The notes under the pieces: generated by a model
Seen by the model: the letters and a program-made list of their open reading frames with translations, nothing else
Databases searched by the model: none
What the model was told of the DNA's origin: nothing
DNA from: Synechococcales cyanobacterium PMM_0073
Lineage (GTDB): Bacteria > Cyanobacteriota > Cyanobacteriia > Elainellales > Elainellaceae
Assembly: GCA_949127695.1 (NCBI GenBank)
Contig: CASBQH010000214.1
Span: forward strand, 1-9,103
Reading direction: 5' to 3'
Length of the DNA: 9,103 bases
Program-made: the position numbers and the translations under genes
Shown: positions 5,147-9,103 of the stretch, piece after piece
Position numbering within the stretch: the first letter of the stretch is position 1
How the letters are laid out: every line of letters begins with the position of its first letter

Positions 5147-7249
5147 TCAGCTGAGGCAGTCTGCTTGTTCAACTGGTACAACCACTGAGAAAACCGTGCC
5201 TTGAGCGGGCATGGAGCTACAGCTCAGCGTTCCGCCATGCTTTTCAGTCACGATCTGGTAGCTGATCGACAGCCCCATGCCCGTACCTTTGCCGACGGGT
5301 TTGGTCGTAAAAAATGGATCAAATAGCCGCTGCTGTACGGTTTCGCTCATGCCTACGCCGTTGTCGGCAATCTGGACGCAGATCTGGTTGTCTTGAAGCT
5401 GCTCTGTGCGAATGGTGATCACGGGTGAAAACCCAGCCTCCTGCTCAGCCTGCTCCTCTAGGGCGTCAATTGCGTTGGTGACAATATTCATAAAGACCTG
5501 ATTGAGCTGTCCGGCGTAGCATTCCACTAGCGGCAGCTCCCCATATTGTTTAATTACCTCAATTTGAGGCTGACTGCCTTTAGCCTTCAGCCGACTCTGC
5601 AAGATCATCAGCGTGCTGTCGATGCCGTCATGCACCGAAACGGCCTTCATCTCAGCTTCGTCCATCCGCGAGAAGTTACGCAGCGAGGCGACAATTGTCT
5701 GGATGCGTTCGGCTCCAATCCGCATTGAGCTGAGCAGCTTGGGCAAGTCCTCCACCAAAAAGTCCAGCTCAATTGCTTCAACGGCATCGACAATCTCGGC
5801 CACTGGCTCTGGATAGTGCGTTTCGTAGAGCTGCACCAGTTCCAGCAAATCCTGCGTGTAGCTGCTGGCATGGGTCAGATTGCCCGAAATAAAGTTGACC
5901 GGATTGTTAATTTCATGCGCCACGCCAGCCACCAGCTGCCCCAAGCTCGACATCTTTTCGGCCTGAATCATCTGCATCTGAGTCTGCTGCAACTCTTGCA
6001 GCGCCAGATGCAGATCTTTCGCCTGCTGCTGGAGCTGAGTTTCGGCTAGCTTGCGTTCGGTCATGTCGCGGACAATGGCGATGCAATGTTGCACCTGGCC
6101 AGATGTGTCTTTAATCGAAGAGAGATTGGTCGTATGCCAGCGGCAGGAGCCATCCCGATGAATGGCGCGATATTCTAGCGTGATTGCATCGACTGCACCC
6201 GTGGCAATTTGGCTGTAGATCTCCAGGCAAAAGGTCAAATCTTCGGGATGTATAAACCGATCAAAATGCTGATATAGCGTCTCTTGAGATCTGTAGCCAA
6301 ACATGTCAAACCACTGCGGGCTGCTGTAGATCAGCTCACCTTGCGGGGTCAGCATCACAATCGCATCGTTGGCATTTTCGACGATACTGCGGAAGCGGGT
6401 TTCGCTCTCCATCAGGGCTTCCTCTGCGGCTTTGCGGTCGGTAATATCTTCAACCGTGACCAGCACGCCAATCGCGTTGCCCTGCTTGTCGTAGAGCGGC
6501 AGTTTGTTGCTGTCCAGCCAAGCCTGCTTGCCGTCGGTCTGCTGCTGCGGCTCGATGCTGTGCAGGTCAGGGATACCGGTCTGCATGATGCGCCGATCAC
6601 ATTCGCGATACCAGTTCGCTTGCTCAATCGGCCAGGGCAGGTCGTAGTCTGTCTTGCCCAGAATTTGATCAGGCGAGTCTACCCCAATGCTCCTCGCTCC
6701 GGTTTGGTTGCAGCCTTGATAAACCAAGTTTTGATCTTTCCAGAAAATCAGCTGCGGAATATTGTCCATCACCAGCTGCAACAGCTGCTGCGACTGGCGC
6801 AAAGATTGTTCGGTCTGCTGGTGTTCGCTAATTTCCTGCTGAAGTTGAGCAGCGCGTTCGGCTTCAATCTGCTTGTATCGCCCAATATCCCGCGTGATGC
6901 AAACCAAAAACAGCTCGCCAGATTCATCTTGCAGCAGCGATTTTTTCACCGAGATCTCGTATTTGTGGCCTGCCGCATCCTGGAACAGCTCCTCGGTTTC
7001 AGTGGTAATGCCCGTGAGAAACACCTGCTCATCTTTTTGCCAGAAGATCTCTACCTGCTCGGCAGGCAGAAAATCGGCATCCGTGCGATTCAGCAACTTA
7101 GAGGGCTGTCGCTCCACAAACTGACAAAACGCCTCGTTGAACAGCACCCAGCGATGCTGCCGATCTTTGACCAGCAGCGGATCGGCAATCGCGTTGATCA
7201 GATTTTGCAGGAAGCGAGAGCTGGAAACTGGAGACTGAAAAGCTTGCAT
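5147..7249 (-). CDS. Soluble multi-PAS sensor histidine kinase
   Basis: The product is 700 residues with no transmembrane segment, so it is a cytosolic sensor. In order it has PAS1 (about 12-126, ending in the PAC-like CITRDIGRYKQIEAE), a short coiled coil (about 127-155), PAS2 (about 156-277), PAS3 (about 282-400), a Gln-rich coiled coil (about 400-430), the DHp domain and the HATPase domain. The phospho-acceptor is H445 in the H box GVAHEINNP. The N box lies around N588 and N592, the G1 box is DNGVGM (629-634), the F box FDPFFTTK (643-650) and the G2 box GKGTGMGLS (653-661), so catalysis should be intact. The stretch between H box and N box is long (about 143 residues), a form I associate with many cyanobacterial kinases. 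There is no receiver or HPt domain and no response regulator nearby, so its partner is encoded elsewhere. PAS ligands cannot be read from sequence. The start codon has no good ribosome binding site, but PAS1 begins soon after it. Confidence 0.93.
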   Translation of the reverse strand: MQAFQSPVSSSRFLQNLINAIADPLLVKDRQHRWVLFNEAFCQFVERQPSKLLNRTDADFLPAEQVEIFWQKDEQVFLTGITTETEELFQDAAGHKYEISVKKSLLQDESGELFLVCITRDIGRYKQIEAERAAQLQQEISEHQQTEQSLRQSQQLLQLVMDNIPQLIFWKDQNLVYQGCNQTGARSIGVDSPDQILGKTDYDLPWPIEQANWYRECDRRIMQTGIPDLHSIEPQQQTDGKQAWLDSNKLPLYDKQGNAIGVLVTVEDITDRKAAEEALMESETRFRSIVENANDAIVMLTPQGELIYSSPQWFDMFGYRSQETLYQHFDRFIHPEDLTFCLEIYSQIATGAVDAITLEYRAIHRDGSCRWHTTNLSSIKDTSGQVQHCIAIVRDMTERKLAETQLQQQAKDLHLALQELQQTQMQMIQAEKMSSLGQLVAGVAHEINNPVNFISGNLTHASSYTQDLLELVQLYETHYPEPVAEIVDAVEAIELDFLVEDLPKLLSSMRIGAERIQTIVASLRNFSRMDEAEMKAVSVHDGIDSTLMILQSRLKAKGSQPQIEVIKQYGELPLVECYAGQLNQVFMNIVTNAIDALEEQAEQEAGFSPVITIRTEQLQDNQICVQIADNGVGMSETVQQRLFDPFFTTKPVGKGTGMGLSISYQIVTEKHGGTLSCSSMPAQGTVFSVVVPVEQADCLS

Positions 7250-7299
7250 AGGGTCAGAACTGCGGTGCGAATAGATCTAGAATTCCACCAAATGCTGGA

Positions 7300-7329
7300 T
7301 CTATAGCAGATCTAGATCGCAAATCTAAA
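7300..7329 (-). promoter_or_regulatory. Candidate promoter of the histidine kinase, overlapping ATCTA repeats
   Basis: On the - strand TTTAGA (complement of 7324-7329) and TATAGA (complement of 7300-7305) are separated by 18 bases, a plausible -35/-10 pair with 4 of 6 matches each. It lies downstream of the chlH terminator and about 50 bases before the kinase start. The 10-bp palindrome GATCTAGATC (7309-7318) sits inside the spacer, where a repressor or other regulator could bind. Confidence 0.4.
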
Positions 7330-7330
7330 T

Positions 7331-7368
7331 ATGAAAACAGCCAGAAGGCAAGCTCCTGGCTGTTTCAT
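7331..7368 (-). terminator. Terminator downstream of chlH
   Basis: A 10-bp perfect stem (7335-7344 with 7356-7365), extended by 3 further pairs across one bulged A, closes an 11-base loop. On the - strand it is followed by a T-rich run (TTTTCATATTT). It starts about 20 bases past the chlH stop codon and separates chlH from the kinase. Confidence 0.75.
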
Positions 7369-7381
7369 CTAGATTAATTGA

Positions 7382-7389
7382 GCGATCGC
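7382..7389. repeat. HIP1 octamer palindrome
   Basis: GCGATCGC, the highly iterated palindrome of many cyanobacterial genomes, lies at the end of chlH and includes the first + strand base of the complement of its TAG stop. It is the only exact copy I found in the window. Confidence 0.85.
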
Positions 7390-9103
7390 TATTCGACCCC
7401 CTCGATCCGATCTTCCACTTCCTGGTAGAGCTGCCGCAGCATGTCCAGGTTTTCCTCGCTGGTTTCCCAGTAGCCGCGTCCGTTTACTTCCAGCAGGGTG
7501 CTGACAATCTTGCGGAAGGAATGCGGGTTGAGGTTGAGCAGACGGTTTCGCATTTCCTCATCCTGGATGAAGGTGCTGTTGGTATCTTCATAGATCCAGT
7601 TGTCAACCGCGCCTGCGGTGGCCGACCAGCCGGTGGTGTTGACCAAGCGCTTCGAGAGTTCGCGCACGCCTTCGTAGCCGTGAGAGAGCATCCCTTCATA
7701 CCATTTGGGGTTGAGCAGCTTGGTGCGGGCATCGAGCCGCACGGTCTCGGAGAGCGTTCGGACTTGGGCGTTGGCGGTGGTGGTATCGGCGAAGTAGGCG
7801 TTGGGCTTTTTGCCGCCTCTGAGCTTGGAGACCAGGTTGGTCGGGTCAGAGTCAAAGTAGTGCGAGACATCGGTGAGCGAAATCTCGGAGGAGTCGAGGT
7901 TTTGGAAGGTGACATCGACGGTTTTGAGCGCCGACTCAAAGATGGCCTGCGACTGATCCATCATGCCGGGATTGTCGGAGTTGAAGGCAAACGACTTGCG
8001 CGCCAGATACATCTCCTGCAATTCTGACTCGTTTTCCCAGGTGCTGTTTTCCACCGCCAAGTTGACGTTGGCCGCATAGGAGCCGGAAGCATTGGAGAAC
8101 ACGCGGGTTGCCGCCTGACGCAGGTTGATCCCCAGCTCGTCGGCCTGCTGCATCGCGTGCTTACGGACGAAGTTCAGCTCGATGGGCTCATCCGCCTCTG
8201 CCGCCATTTTGATCGCCCGATCCAGCAGGTTCATTTGGTTAATGAACAGATCGCGGAAGACGCCAGAGCAGTTGACCACGACATCGACGCGAGGCCGACC
8301 CAGATCTTCGAGCGAAATCATCTCCAGCTTGTTCACCCGACCCAGCGCATCCGCCACCGGACGCACGCCCACCAGCAGCATCACCTGCGCCAGCGACTCG
8401 CCGTAGGTCTTGATGTTGTCGGTGCCCCAGAGCACGAAGGAAATCGTTTCGGGGTAGTTGCCGCCGTTTTCGGCACGTTCGCGAGCCAGCAGGCGATCTA
8501 CCACAATCTGCGCGCCCTGTACGGCAGCAGTAGTGGGAATTGACTGCGGATCGAGCGCGTGGATATTCTTGCCAGTCGGCAGCACATCCGGGTTGCGGAT
8601 TGGATCACCGCCGGGGCCGGGGAGAATGTACTCGCCTTCGAGCGCCTTCAGCAAAGCACCCAATTCGTTATCCGCAATCACCTGCTTCAGGCAAAACTCC
8701 AGATACTCAAACAGCGGCTTGATTAGATCCGGATTCACCTGGGTATAGCCCGATTCGTGCAGCGCCTCAATCCAGGGGGCTTTTTTGCCGAGGTTGAAGA
8801 AGTTGAGCTTGGTGACTTTAGAAACGCGCCCGTCCGCGTCAATTTGCTCCTGCACCATTGCCGCTACAGCCACTCGACAAGCCTGGTTGATGTCGTAGAG
8901 CAGCTGCACATCGCCCAAGTTACCCCGGTCGCTCTGCTTGTAAATATCGTCAATGTCACGCCCCAGGCTGCTGGCAATAATCCGTTGCAGACTCTGGATC
9001 TCGTCTTCGGGGCGGTCGATGCCCGCGATATTCACCAGCGTCGCAATCGCCTCAATAGCGGTCGGCGGTTTGCCCACCACATGCAGACCGCAGGGCAGCA
9101 GCC
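7389..9103 (-). CDS. chlH: Magnesium chelatase subunit H (ChlH), C-terminal part, cut by the window edge
   Basis: The frame is open to the right edge. Codons upstream of the GTG at 9080 read LLPCGLH and continue as VVGKPPTA, so the gene runs beyond the window. About 570 C-terminal residues of a protein usually near 1,330 are visible. ChlH is the large porphyrin-binding subunit that, with ChlI and ChlD, inserts Mg2+ into protoporphyrin IX, the first committed step of chlorophyll synthesis. The family (CobN/Mg-chelatase) is recognised from conserved stretches such as [44 protein letters not shown] and the typical ChlH end RIEGVE. CobN is unlikely because of that ending and the cyanobacterial setting. 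The reading frame shows no break. It ends at a TAG codon followed by a good terminator, so it is probably not co-transcribed with the kinase. Confidence 0.97.
   Translation of the reverse strand, partial: LLPCGLHVVGKPPTAIEAIATLVNIAGIDRPEDEIQSLQRIIASSLGRDIDDIYKQSDRGNLGDVQLLYDINQACRVAVAAMVQEQIDADGRVSKVTKLNFFNLGKKAPWIEALHESGYTQVNPDLIKPLFEYLEFCLKQVIADNELGALLKALEGEYILPGPGGDPIRNPDVLPTGKNIHALDPQSIPTTAAVQGAQIVVDRLLARERAENGGNYPETISFVLWGTDNIKTYGESLAQVMLLVGVRPVADALGRVNKLEMISLEDLGRPRVDVVVNCSGVFRDLFINQMNLLDRAIKMAAEADEPIELNFVRKHAMQQADELGINLRQAATRVFSNASGSYAANVNLAVENSTWENESELQEMYLARKSFAFNSDNPGMMDQSQAIFESALKTVDVTFQNLDSSEISLTDVSHYFDSDPTNLVSKLRGGKKPNAYFADTTTANAQVRTLSETVRLDARTKLLNPKWYEGMLSHGYEGVRELSKRLVNTTGWSATAGAVDNWIYEDTNSTFIQDEEMRNRLLNLNPHSFRKIVSTLLEVNGRGYWETSEENLDMLRQLYQEVEDRIEGVE

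Noticed and set aside
6284..7306. Long 340-residue open frame on the + strand, opposite the histidine kinase
   Set aside because: It lies wholly antisense to a kinase with complete conserved boxes and shows no recognisable domain; it is a by-product of the kinase codon use.
7521..8027. 168-residue + strand frame opposite chlH
   Set aside because: Antisense to the conserved ChlH sequence, with no family resemblance; a shadow frame.
9078..9080. GTG at 9080 as the start of chlH
   Set aside because: The frame stays open to the window edge with ChlH-like sequence upstream, so the gene is partial and this codon is an internal Val.

Overview
The window is from a cyanobacterium. It carries the C-terminal 570 residues of ChlH (magnesium chelatase large subunit), a clpR/clpP3-type Clp protease operon, a cyanobacterial-type PAS histidine kinase and one copy of the HIP1 octamer GCGATCGC. 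The species cannot be fixed from the sequence alone. No mobile element, CRISPR array, tRNA or rRNA was seen.

Layout: (1) 1-311 holds the possible 3' end of an unrecognised + strand gene and a strong + strand terminator. (2) 312-3106, all on the - strand, is a cluster read clpR (3106-2441), an extra ClpP-family gene (2418-1753), clpP3 (1719-1114), then a J-domain/TPR-like protein (1007-312). (3) 3107-3438 is a divergent intergenic region. (4) 3439-4689 (+) encodes a von Willebrand factor A domain protein with an intact MIDAS metal site. (5) 4747-5019 (-) is a 90-residue protein of unknown function. (6) 5147-7249 (-) is a soluble three-PAS histidine kinase. (7) 7250-7388 holds the chlH terminator and a probable promoter for the kinase. 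(8) 7389-9103 (-) is the 3' part of chlH, cut by the window edge.

The most interesting point is the Clp cluster. ClpP3 and ClpR are known to form a mixed ring in cyanobacteria, with ClpP3 supplying the active sites and ClpC as the chaperone. Here a second catalytically dead subunit lies between them. It has lost the active-site Ser and His, resembles ClpP3 in its N-terminal half and ClpR in its C-terminal half, and carries a 7-residue unit present three times in tandem where ClpP3 has one. This suggests a locally generated hybrid duplicate that could change the composition of the ClpP3/R ring. The J-domain protein downstream would fit a protein-quality-control theme, but that link is inferred from position. 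The kinase next to chlH has its own likely promoter and no response-regulator partner in view.
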